Shown here: piece by piece, positions 11,901 to 20,600 of the stretch
Layout of the letters: each line of letters begins with the position of its first letter
How positions within the stretch are numbered: position 1 is the first letter of the stretch
Source of the DNA: Bidens hawaiensis
Lineage: Eukaryota > Streptophyta > Magnoliopsida > Asterales > Asteraceae
Assembly (NCBI GenBank): GCA_021521415.1
Contig: JAIQDT010000186.1
Coordinates: 596,001-660,000 of the forward strand
Reading direction: 5' to 3'
Length of the DNA: 64,000 nt
Notes under the pieces: generated by a model
Database searches by the model: none
Told to the model about the DNA's origin: nothing
What the model saw: the letters and a program-made list of their open reading frames with translations, nothing else
Translations under genes and position numbers: made by a program

Positions 11901-12473
11901 CTTGAATGAAACAGTGGAGCACTTCACCTTCTGACTGCGAGGAATGAAAGAGATCCAATTGTCCTGGATCTTGGGCTTGTAAAAATATTGAAAGCGCCGA
12001 GGAGTGGGTTCCTCGCGCTGGGATTTGCACATGAACTCAAAGTGAGTCACGCGCACGAGTCCAAACGGATGGACTTGGGATATATGAATCCCGTAGAACT
12101 TCAGCAGTGCACCCACAAACCTTGTCATCGGGAGACGAAGGTTGCAGTGGGTGAAAAAGTGGCTATATAGGGATATATAGCCGGCAGGCGGGTCCGCCGC
12201 CGTTTGCCCGGACCTAGGCAACATGCAGCCAAACAGGGTGGGAAAGCCCTGAGAGGCGATGAGGTTGTCGAGATCGGCCTGCTTCAATTTGCAGAGGATT
12301 TCATTCCACCTTTTGGTGGCCTTGGTCCTCCCTACTTCCTCCGATGTGGCCTCAACAACCCTCTTCCCTTTCCCCTTTTGCTTCAATGTCGACATCACCA
12401 CAGATTTCACACGGCGTCTTCGAGAGGCAACAGAGGTGATTGAGGGGCTAGACGAGTCTGAACTATCAGACAT
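8921..12473 (-). CDS. Tat-A antisense gene: seven exons, PF04195-like domain plus coiled coil (1026 aa)
   Basis: I reconstruct seven exons: 12473-11645, 11561-11412, 11337-11026, 10960-10814, 10724-10363, 10280-9279 and 9199-8921. Every intron starts GT and ends AG. The exons sum to 3081 nt, or 1026 codons plus stop, and the phases (1,1,1,1,0,0) agree at every junction. Exon 1 (residues 1-276) has basic patches (SRRRRVK, KGKGKR). A segment from about 98 (SLYSHFFTHCNLRLP, KFYGIHISQVHP, HFEFMC) resembles the plant 'putative gypsy type transposase' family, PF04195. Exon 3 has a run of Glu followed by a Lys-rich stretch. Exon 5 is Pro/Ser/Ala-rich. Exon 6 forms a long coiled coil (about 670-855). 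Exon 7 ends in an acidic tail. The function of these proteins is not established. Extra antisense ORFs are known in Tat elements. A nuclear, DNA- or chromatin-bound role is my inference. The exon model rests on reading splice signals by eye. Confidence 0.82.
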
Positions 12474-12598
12474 ACAACTGCAGCAGCAGATAATCGAGAA
12501 ATCGAAAAGATGAAAACACTCAATTCAGAATATGAAAGGCAGAAACTCGAAAATTATCAACAATGAAGATGAAGATAAAAAATTTCCTAAGGGCCTCC

Positions 12599-12894
12599 TT
12601 TTATAGGCCCAGGAGAGAGAAATGTGGCAGCTGATCGGATTTCACGCGCCCCCACTCGCGGGTGCAAGCCAACGAGGGCGCGACACGTGTCCCTAACACT
12701 GTTGAGGGGACATAAAATTGTAACCGACCTGCCACGGAGCAGAGACGCGCCCCCACTCGCAGGTGCTAACCAATGCGAGCGCGACACGTGTTCAAGACAG
12801 CTGTGTGAGGGGACGTGAAAGGCAACTGTAGCACCTCGAGCACACGAAACGTCTGACATGTTTACGGCGCACGTCACCACCAACTAACCACGTG
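12599..12894 (-). promoter_or_regulatory. Promoter of the Tat-A antisense gene: TATA box and three G-boxes
   Basis: On the minus strand TATAAAA lies at 12605-12599, flanked by an inverted GGGCCT/AGGCCC pair. CACGTG cores lie at 12684-12689, 12785-12790 and 12889-12894. The first two sit in a 100-bp unit repeated in tandem (starts 12644 and 12744). A start near 12570 would leave a leader of about 100 nt before the ATG at 12473. The Tat-B antisense gene has the same layout, with one G-box about 70 bp upstream of TATA and a leader of about 100 nt. Confidence 0.72.
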
Positions 12895-13051
12895 TTCGAC
12901 CCGTCGTTTTCAACCCTTCGTTTTCAACCAAATGGATAGAACTTCGCGCAACGATGGAAGCAACCAGGAAAACGACAAAACCCCATTAAAAGGCAAAAAT
13001 CAGTAAGTCTAATATCCATCTTACCGCGCTCGCGCGAGATAAGACACACAT

Positions 13052-13066
13052 TAGACTGGGGGGGCT
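13052..13066 (+). other. Tat-A polypurine tract
   Basis: A run of seven G (13058-13064) within GACTGGGGGGGCT lies immediately before the right LTR. This is where plus-strand synthesis of the retrotransposon DNA is primed. Tat-B has nearly the same tract (GGACTGGGGGGACT) at its own 3' LTR. Confidence 0.8.
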
Positions 13067-14088
13067 TGAAGAGGTATGTACCCGCCTCAACATCGAGCAA
13101 GGCGGGTCAACCCACAAGATAAAGACATTATGAAGGCACAAAGCCAAAACCTATGCGCATGGTGCATACAAAACATGCTCAGGCATCATATGCCCAGGCA
13201 CACATATGCTCGCGCATCACATATGCGCGCGGCGCATATCACATGCCCGTGTGTATCGCATCTGCCCAGGCACACATATGCTCGCGCATCACATATGCGC
13301 GCAGCACATCAGCGCGCGGCGCATATCACATGCTCGTGCATATCACATCTGCGCATGAAATATCTGCGCGTGAGAATGAAGAGAAGACCCCGCGCATCCT
13401 CAGGGTGAGCGCATATCATACGTGCACATAATCAACCTCGTCCTTATCCAAATCAAGATTAGGGCAACCTTGATTGTGCACATCAGACAACCTTCCAGAA
13501 GGCATCTTTTTAAGGAGAAAGAATATGCTGATGTTGATAGCTGCCAAATGAAAGGTCGACAACTCAGCATGACACATGTGTTACCACGCGATTACAACCA
13601 ACGAGAAAGCGCCAGGTGTCCCAGAGGACACGTGGCGCAGTGCGATTGGAGGAAGCCAACGAGGTTGAGCCCAACCGGTGGTAACCCTAGCACTATAAAT
13701 ACAGCATCAACTCCACTTTGATGACACATTCATACTCAATCATTGACAGTTACAAGCAGTGATAACACATTCAATCATATTGAATCACATTCACTCACAG
13801 TCAGTTACATACAAACAGACAGTCTCACAATCAAAAGGGTATTCAGCTATTCAGCAATACTCTGGAGATTCTGCTACACACATTATTATCTTCTCCACAA
13901 ATATACTGATTCTCACGCCGGAGGGTTACCCCAAAGAGGACCCCTCTGTCCCTTTCTGAGGGGTAAGTAACGGCGCTGTTCATTTTGTAGGTGGAAGAAC
14001 ACTGATCCAGAAGAACGATCGGTGAAATAGTATAATCACACCCGAGGAAAGTAGATCTGCTACCAGTGAGTAGATCCACGTTTCTTCA
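13067..14088 (+). repeat. Tat-A 3' LTR (1022 bp)
   Basis: It is nearly identical to 1511-2547. By eye it differs at about six bases and lacks 15 bp in the GCGCAT-rich tandem repeat. It ends TTTCTTCA followed by the target duplication GTCGC. Confidence 0.96.
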
Positions 14089-14093
14089 GTCGC
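14089..14093. repeat. Target-site duplication of Tat-A, right copy (GTCGC)
   Basis: This is the second copy of GTCGC, directly after the right LTR. Removing the element and one copy restores the UGT frame, which dates the split of the gene to this one insertion. Confidence 0.95.
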
Positions 14094-14316
14094 TTAGGTC
14101 TACAGGAGGGAGGAAAACTGAAGCAATGTTTTCTGGCAAGGCGTTGAGGATGTCGTTTTGGGGTTTAATGGGAGAACCGGCGGCTGTGGGGATAATGAAG
14201 GTGATGAAGAAAGGGTGGTGGAGTTGAAGCCGGTGAGCAAACTCAACGAGTGGAATGAGGTGACCCATTCCTGGACTCGGGAACATGACAATGTGAGATT
14301 CAGTTTTTGAGTCCAT
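14089..14316 (-). pseudogene. UGT72B-like: UGT72B-like UDP-glucosyltransferase, 5' part (N-terminal 76 residues)
   Basis: This is the start of the gene whose remainder is at 318-1510. It encodes the N-terminal acceptor-side segment with PSPGMGHLIPLVEFAHRL and VFLPPVDLSD. I chose the ATG at 14316 over the in-frame ATG at 14349. From 14316 the catalytic His of PGMGHLIP is residue 19, the same number as in Arabidopsis UGT72B1. A TATA box also overlaps the upstream ATG. The frame ends with a TGA supplied by the first bases of the LTR, right after the shared Ser-Asp codons. A message from this promoter would therefore give only a 76-residue peptide without the sugar-donor domain. Confidence 0.93.
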
Positions 14317-14349
14317 CATTAAATGTGATTCACCATTCTCTTGCAACAT

Positions 14350-14356
14350 ATTTATA
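14350..14356 (-). promoter_or_regulatory. TATA box candidate of the UGT gene
   Basis: TATAAAT on the minus strand lies 34 bases upstream of the ATG at 14316. A start about 30 bases downstream would give a very short leader, so the true start site needs transcript data. The position nevertheless argues against the upstream ATG at 14349. Confidence 0.45.
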
Positions 14357-15545
14357 GAATGAAACGAGAGAATGAAATATTAATCAATAGGAATGAAATG
14401 AATTATTACTTTATATTATTTGATATTAAAAAAATAAAAAAAATATAGACATGAATAGAAATAATAAAAACACTCATATCTAAAAAAAATTATACTTACC
14501 AAAAAAAGAAAAGAAATATGTAATGGCGACGTTGGTGGTGGTAGCTCTAGCGACGAAAATGGTGGCGCCGGTGGCAACGGTAGTGGTGTTGGTGGCGGCG
14601 GTCAGGTGGTAGGGGCAGTGGTGGTAGCATTGGTAGTGACGACGATGGTAGTGACGGCGACAGTGGTGGTGGCGGTGATAGTTAGGCGGCGATAGTGGCG
14701 GTGGCGGTGATAGTTAGGCGGCGACAGTGGCGGTGGCGGCGACGACAGTGGCGATCAGGTGGTGGTGGTGGTTGTTAGATGGTGGGGTGAGAAAGAATGA
14801 GATTGCATGTATAATTAATGATTTCATTCCATTAGCAATCAAACACCACTTTTTTCATTATCACGTAATGAATTATTACATTTCCCATATTAATCCTGCA
14901 TACTACACGTTACCATAGTTTTCCCCCCCTTTTATTATACATAAACTAGTATTTACATCCTCGTGTTGTGACGGAGGTGTAAAACTTTGTATTTACATAT
15001 CCACTCAACTCGAAAGCATGAAGTTATCACCACCACCGCCTTTCTTTGTCATTCCCTCTCCTACAGTCAGTAACTTACGTTAACAATTAAAAAAACTGGA
15101 CAAAAAGTAGACGTAAAAACATTGAACCACACACGCTCATTGCATCATGTTGACACACAAAAATTAGACTGAAACATAAAAAAAACTAAGACAACTTAAC
15201 ATCTACGCGTTGCGATGAGGCTGTTAAATGGGAAAATATACATAACGTTGTGTTGCAGCGTGTTAATTCGTTAAATTCAAACGTAAACGTTAAACAAAAA
15301 AATGTAAAAGATGAAAAGTATAGGGTATTAAAGTTGAAATTGGAAAAATATATTTTGTGACATACTTGTAAACTATGAAAAAATGTAGGACCAAAAATAA
15401 AAAAAATGAAAGTTATATAAAAATGAATATTACATGACACAAACTTGAATATATAATATGTTTATCCAACTTTTATTATTATATAAATTTATTTAAAAAA
15501 AAGGCTTAAGAAAAGCAATAAAAGTATCAAGTATTAACAAAAAAG
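14357..15545. other. Upstream region of the UGT gene, with a GGN-rich simple repeat
   Basis: This is AT-rich non-coding DNA, presumably the proximal promoter. Between about 14523 and 14790 it changes to an imperfect trinucleotide repeat (GGT, GGC, GTGGCGGCG units). Frames opened by this repeat are low complexity and I do not treat them as genes. The stretch ends at the Tat-B insertion. Confidence 0.65.
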
Positions 15546-15550
15546 TGTAC
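15546..15550. repeat. Target-site duplication of Tat-B, left copy (TGTAC)
   Basis: TGTAC precedes the LTR at 15551 and recurs directly after the other LTR at 30923-30927. It confirms the outer borders of Tat-B. Confidence 0.93.
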
Positions 15551-16505
15551 TGAAGAAACACTAAGTGACCCCAAGTAGATTATGGATAATCTGGGGGTTA
15601 AGTAATGTTTCCCACGAGGGTTAGGTCCGGCAGAGATGGTTATTCTGATGACCTGCAAAACAGACACCGTGAGCTCGTCACTGAGAAGGGGGGGGGTTCC
15701 TCCTTGTGACCACCCTCCGGCGTGAGAATCAGACTAGATTGCTCTGAATATAAGTGTATATAAAGAGAGATTGCTAGAGAAGATAAGATACAAGATAATG
15801 ATACCATTCCAAGGTGTTGGAGTATTTATAGCCGAAGGTAGGTTTCCAAGCAGGTACAGCCAGCTGTATAATATTCCTTTTCCACCAACTGTGGGCTACG
15901 CACGTGCCATGCTGGTAGTTGGTGGGTAGGCAGCGGCTGATAGTGACATGGCCGGCTGTGTACTGTTCCTTTCCCACCAACTGCAGGCTATGTACGTGCC
16001 ACGCAAGGGTTGGTGAGTAGGCAGCGGCTGATAGTGACATTTTGTACTAGAGCGTGCTCCTCGTACTGTTGTCGGTGAGCTGTCACCCTGTGATTGGTTC
16101 ATGGGCCGCTCTGGTCAGATCTTGTCTATTTTGTCCATACCTTGGCAGGTATAGTACAAAAGACCTTCCAGAAGCGTACGGACTGGCTCATTTGGGCGGG
16201 AGTGTTCCCGCCTTGCTCATTCCTTCAGGTGACATTACTGAATTATTGAGTTAGTGCCTTATGCGTGTAGCCTTGCTGTTAGTGCGGATAGCCTTCCCTG
16301 ATGGCTTGTACCCGCAGCTGCGGGAACAGGCGGGGTACTTCAGCATTGGGAGGCTTTTTCTGCGGGAACAGCTGGCGTACTGCGCGTAAGGTCTTCATCT
16401 CTGAGCATGGTTGGTCCTGCGGAACCAGTTGGTCCTTGCGCAGACGTTCCTCTTCAAGGTGAGTCTTGCGAGTCCAACTGGGCTCTGCTGGGACCTACCT
16501 CTTCA
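15551..16505 (-). repeat. Tat-B 3' LTR (955 bp)
   Basis: It matches 29970-30922. Its promoter on the minus strand has TATAAATA within GGCTATAAATACTCC (about 15820-15834), and ACGTGCC motifs lie further upstream on that strand (about 15901 and 15977). Minus-strand read-out from this LTR would run toward the UGT gene, which is on the same strand. Confidence 0.93.
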
Positions 16506-16520
16506 AGTCCCCCCAGTCCA
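16506..16520 (-). other. Tat-B polypurine tract
   Basis: On the minus strand GGACTGGGGGGACT directly precedes the 3' LTR. It is nearly the same tract as in Tat-A. Confidence 0.75.
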
Positions 16521-17673
16521 ATGTTCTTCTCATGAATTGTTAATAAGTGAGGTGAACTTTTGGACTTAAGCAAGGGGTTTTGAAAAGGGTTTTTAGTTTT
16601 AAGGTTTTCCGTGGGGATTTTTCCCGCGGTTTTCCTAATGTCACTCGCAGAAATTCCCGACTTTTCTGCCTGATCTTTGGTTGTGATGCGGGTAGGTGTT
16701 TAACCCCTTCGCACATCGGGAGCGTTGAGTTTCACTTGCATAGATTCTTCACGAGATTTTGGTAGTTTCGGACATAGTGATCAGTTATGTTAAACCACCA
16801 ATTCCGCCTTGAAGTTTCAAACAAGGTAGTTCTCAACGTTCCCGCTATGCGGAGGTGCTATTTCTCTTTCCGCAAGCACGGTCCAGAAGATCCTTCTTGG
16901 TTTCAATTCCCTGCAAGTGCTAAGTATGTGAAGGGTTTCGCCTTGACACTGTACCCGCACTCGTCTTATAGTTTCTTTACTTCTAAGGTATTCTTGGCTT
17001 CAATTCCCTGCAGGTGCTAGGTATGTGAAGGGTTTCGCCTTGACACTGTACCTGCACTTGTCTTACGGTTTCTTGGATACCAAGGTATTCTTGGCTTCAA
17101 TTCCCTGCAGGTGCTAGGTATGTGAAGGGTTTCGCCTTGACACTGTACCCGCACTTGTCTTACGGTTTCTTGGATACCAAGGTAAGGGGGTATATTCCCT
17201 CTTATTTTTGAATCTTTGAATCTTTTTGAATTTCTTTGAAATTCGAAGAGTTGGTGAAAGGATAAGAACAGTCCAAACTGTTGAAGGGACGTTAGCGTCC
17301 GACGGTTTCTTCTGACAGTTTCAGGACGTGCAGGAAGTTATGACGATGTGACAGTATGTGGTCATTCCAGACACTTTTTCAGGCGCGTGGGCGCGAATTT
17401 TCGGGCGCGTGGGTGCGGATTTTACGGCGCGCGTCCTGTCAACAGCTGTTGCCAGCTTGCTTTTTCCACGTGTCATAGTTTCATTGCACCAGCGCTTTTC
17501 TCTCTCCTCCGCATTAAATTCATCGCATTCATTGCGATGAGTATATAAAGGGGGAGAGGGTTCATCTTAATCCACACTTTCACTTCTCTCTTCTTCTTCT
17601 AAACGATTTCCGGAGAATACTCTAAGCTTTGTCGAGCATTCTCCTGAAATCGTTCTTTCTTTACTTCTAAAAC
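16521..17673 (+). promoter_or_regulatory. Upstream region of the Tat-B antisense gene: 3 x 97-bp repeat, G-box, TATA
   Basis: A 97-bp unit beginning TTCTTGG is repeated three times (16894, 16991, 17088, ending at 17184). The last two copies are nearly identical and the first is more diverged. Nearer the gene, CACGTG lies at 17467-17472 and TATATAAA at 17542-17549. Transcription would start near 17573, about 100 nt before the ATG at 17674. The spacing of G-box, TATA and ATG matches the Tat-A antisense gene even though the surrounding sequence differs. Confidence 0.75.
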
Positions 17674-20600
17674 ATGTCTTCTGCTCACGATCTTGAAGCT
17701 ACCGCCGAAGAGTCTGACGTGTACGTCGAGAACCCGACGTCTACGTCTGATAAGGACGATAAGAGCACTGCTGGCGAATGCCAGTGTGCTCTTCCCATCG
17801 AGCTTTACCAGTATATCATCAGGAAGTTCATGCTCGAGCCATTCGAGCCTGAGTTTCCTGAGCCTCACCAGACCGTGTATGATTCCCCCAAGGGCAAAAT
17901 AGGGGTATATGCCGCCTTCTTCGTCTATGGGAATCTCAGGTTCCCATTGACGAAGTTTGTATACCGTGTCTTGGAGAGACACGGTGTACACCTGACGGAG
18001 GTAAACCCAATGGCGATCGCCAAGATCCGCCATTTTGAATGGGTGTGCCTCATTCTTGGCGTGGAGCCCCATGTTGACCGCCTGATGACCTTTTACTCCT
18101 GGAGGTGCATCCAAGGCTGGTACACCCTGGTCACCCGGATCAAGGGTTTGAAGATCTGCGCTACCGAGCGCAGTCTTCGGTGTTGGAAGATCTGCGCTAC
18201 CTATTGCGATGACATTCAAGAACGGAGAGCACTCACCAGCCTTCACGCCTCCAACTACCAGGAGGCGGAATGGTTTGCCAAGATTTCCCGGATCCAGTCT
18301 CCGGTTTACCGCTTTGCGGAGTCCGGGATGGTGATGCTCGGTATGAGCCGGGTGTGGAAGGATGCTGGGGCGGAGGCGCCACAGATTCCCATCGTCCTTG
18401 AATACGGTTTGAACTTTATCCCTTACGGTATGCTCCGTCTTCTTTGTTGATTTAGGGTTTTATTCTAACTCTTTTTATTTCAGAGGGGAATGACTTGCAG
18501 TCGCTCTTGCATCCGCGAGAAGCTGGTGGTCCCGCTCGGCTGGGTACTCGTGCTCTTGACGAGAACGAGTTGCCCATCCTCGAACAGACGGCGGATCGGT
18601 TTGTGGAGGCCTACCCGCCAGGCCACGAGATACTGAGCGCCACGCGGCCAGGTAAAAGACTATTTAACCCTCGCCCTCTCAATGCTCAAACCTCTGCTGG
18701 AATTCCTCTAATCTTGTCATCTTCTGATGAGGAATCCGCAGATGGTCCTTTCCTTGCGCGGAAGAAGAAGGCTGTCGGCGGGAAGGGTAAGGTGAAGGTT
18801 GCCTCCACTGCCGATCAGGGGAACCGGTCTGAGTCGGAGACCGAGAGTGAAGAAGCGGCGGGGAACCCAGGTGGTGTTGAGACCACTGCTCCGGAGGTTG
18901 AAACGGCTGTCACCTCCGAGCAGCCCAGGACGACGACGGTGACCGGTACGAAGAGACCGGCTCCATCGGGTTCGTCCCCGCCTGTTCGCACCTTCAAGCT
19001 CAAAAGGACCCGTAAGTGTACATAACTTTAACTTCATATCTTTCCGCTATTATACTTATATATCTTGTCTTCGTGCAGGCGTGGATGCTACGGCATTCCA
19101 GAGTGGAGCGGGAGGGAGCAGCTCTGGACCCATGAAGGTAGGTTTGGTCAACCTACCCGAGGCGATGACCCAGGCGGCTACGCCTGCTTGCAGTACTGGT
19201 TCAGTTGCTCATCCCGTTGAGCCAACTGTTCCAGCTGTAACATTATCCCCGCCGGCTGTCAGTGCCATTTTCACAGAATCCATCACTGAGCCGGTGGTGA
19301 TTTCTCTTGCGGGTTCTTCCGCAGCCGCGGCCACGGTTGTGAGTTCACCTCCGGTGAGTTCACCTCCGTTGGTTTCCACCGCGGCAGCCTCCACCATGCC
19401 TCCTCCGGCGCCTGCGACTACGGCCAGTCCTTTAGGTACGTTTGGGGTTGGGGCGTCTAGCCAATCCTTGCCTCCTTCCCGTCTCCTTGACCTTTTGGAT
19501 GGATATCCCTTAGGTTCAGGTGATGGGTTTGGTGGCTATCGGCCTGTTGTCGACCCTACAGGTGCGTAGGGTTATTTTGGCCTATATCCCTTTCATCATT
19601 TCTCTCTCTTAACTGTTTTTTGTTTTATTGCAGTTCGTGATTCCAACGAGGTGTACGCTCCTCGGTGGAATATTCGCCGGGGAATGACCCTCCGGACTGC
19701 TGAGGAGTGCGTCGAATGGGCGCGTCACGCCGCCCCAAGCGGTGCGCTGGGGGAGGCCATGGCCAGCTACCAGGAAGGTAGGCTGTCCAACGAGCTCCGA
19801 ATCCTCCTCGCCCGGATGCAGCCGCGCGTCGAGCTACTTTGTCGTGAAAACGACAAGTTAAAGACGGCGCGTAACCTTGAAGTGGCTCAGGCGCGGGCTA
19901 TCCGGGAGGAGAATGCGAAGCTTGCCGCCGTTGCTGCGGAAAAGGAGAAGGCCTTCAAGGCCCTCGAGGTTGAAGTTCAGGCCCGGCTCGAGGCCCGTTC
20001 CAAGGCTGCCCAAGCAGTTAACGAACAGCTTCGGCTGGCCAAGGAAACTGCACGGAACGCAACCGAGAGGGCCACCAAGGCTGAAGCTGTTGCTGAGCCT
20101 CTACGCATCGAGAATGAGGAACTTAAAGCCAAATTAGAGAGGCTCCAGCAGGCTCATGATGCCTTGGCCATGGAAGATGCCAAGAAACTCCAAGAGATCT
20201 TGGACCAGAGGGGGGTGCTTGACCACACTGAGCGTAAGCTAAAGGGCGTCGAAGAGGCTGCAGCCAAAGATGTGTTGCTTGCCAACCTTACAAAGAATGA
20301 AGCCGAACGCGCCCGTAAGGAATGGCTTCTTCGAGAAGCGTTGTCACAGGTATGCGCAGTTTCACAATTTCTTTACGCTTTTCCTTACACTTAGAAGAGT
20401 TTTTGATATACTTCTGTTTTATAGGTTGTGCATCGGGTCTTCACGAACACATCATATGACGATGCGATGAGCGCAGCCCTCAACGCTTCTCATGAGGATG
20501 GGGAAAAGGCTGGCTTCCTGCTTGGTCTAGGGTTTGTTGAACAAGGCATCCCGCCTTCCAACTTCCCTCTTTACGATGTGGATACTGAAGCTGCTTATGA

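Larger units (their letters stand above)
1511..14088 (+). mobile_element. Tat-A: Tat-lineage Ty3/gypsy LTR retrotransposon inserted in the UGT gene
   Basis: The element is 12,578 bp with LTRs at 1511-2547 and 13067-14088, terminal TGAAGA/TCTTCA and target duplication GTCGC. Order of parts: LTR, primer site, gag-protease-RT-RNase H-second RNase H-integrase, spacer with tandem repeats, an antisense multi-exon gene, polypurine tract, LTR. The second RNase H domain (FTDGAS...NNEAEYEAL...HVDS) and an extra antisense gene between pol and the 3' LTR are known hallmarks of the plant Tat lineage (Retand, Grande and relatives). By hand I count about six substitutions and one 15-bp indel between the LTRs, roughly 0.6%. 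At a commonly used plant LTR rate of 1.3e-8 per site per year this is a few hundred thousand years. The gag-pol is broken by one frameshift, so this copy is not autonomous. Confidence 0.95.

Noticed and set aside
14349..14349. ATG at 14349 as UGT start
   Set aside because: It overlaps the TATA box and would put the catalytic His at residue 30. The ATG at 14316 gives His19, as in UGT72B1.
14523..14918. Possible glycine- or alanine-rich protein in the GGN repeat
   Set aside because: The frame is produced by an imperfect trinucleotide repeat, has no conserved part and sits in the promoter region of the UGT gene.
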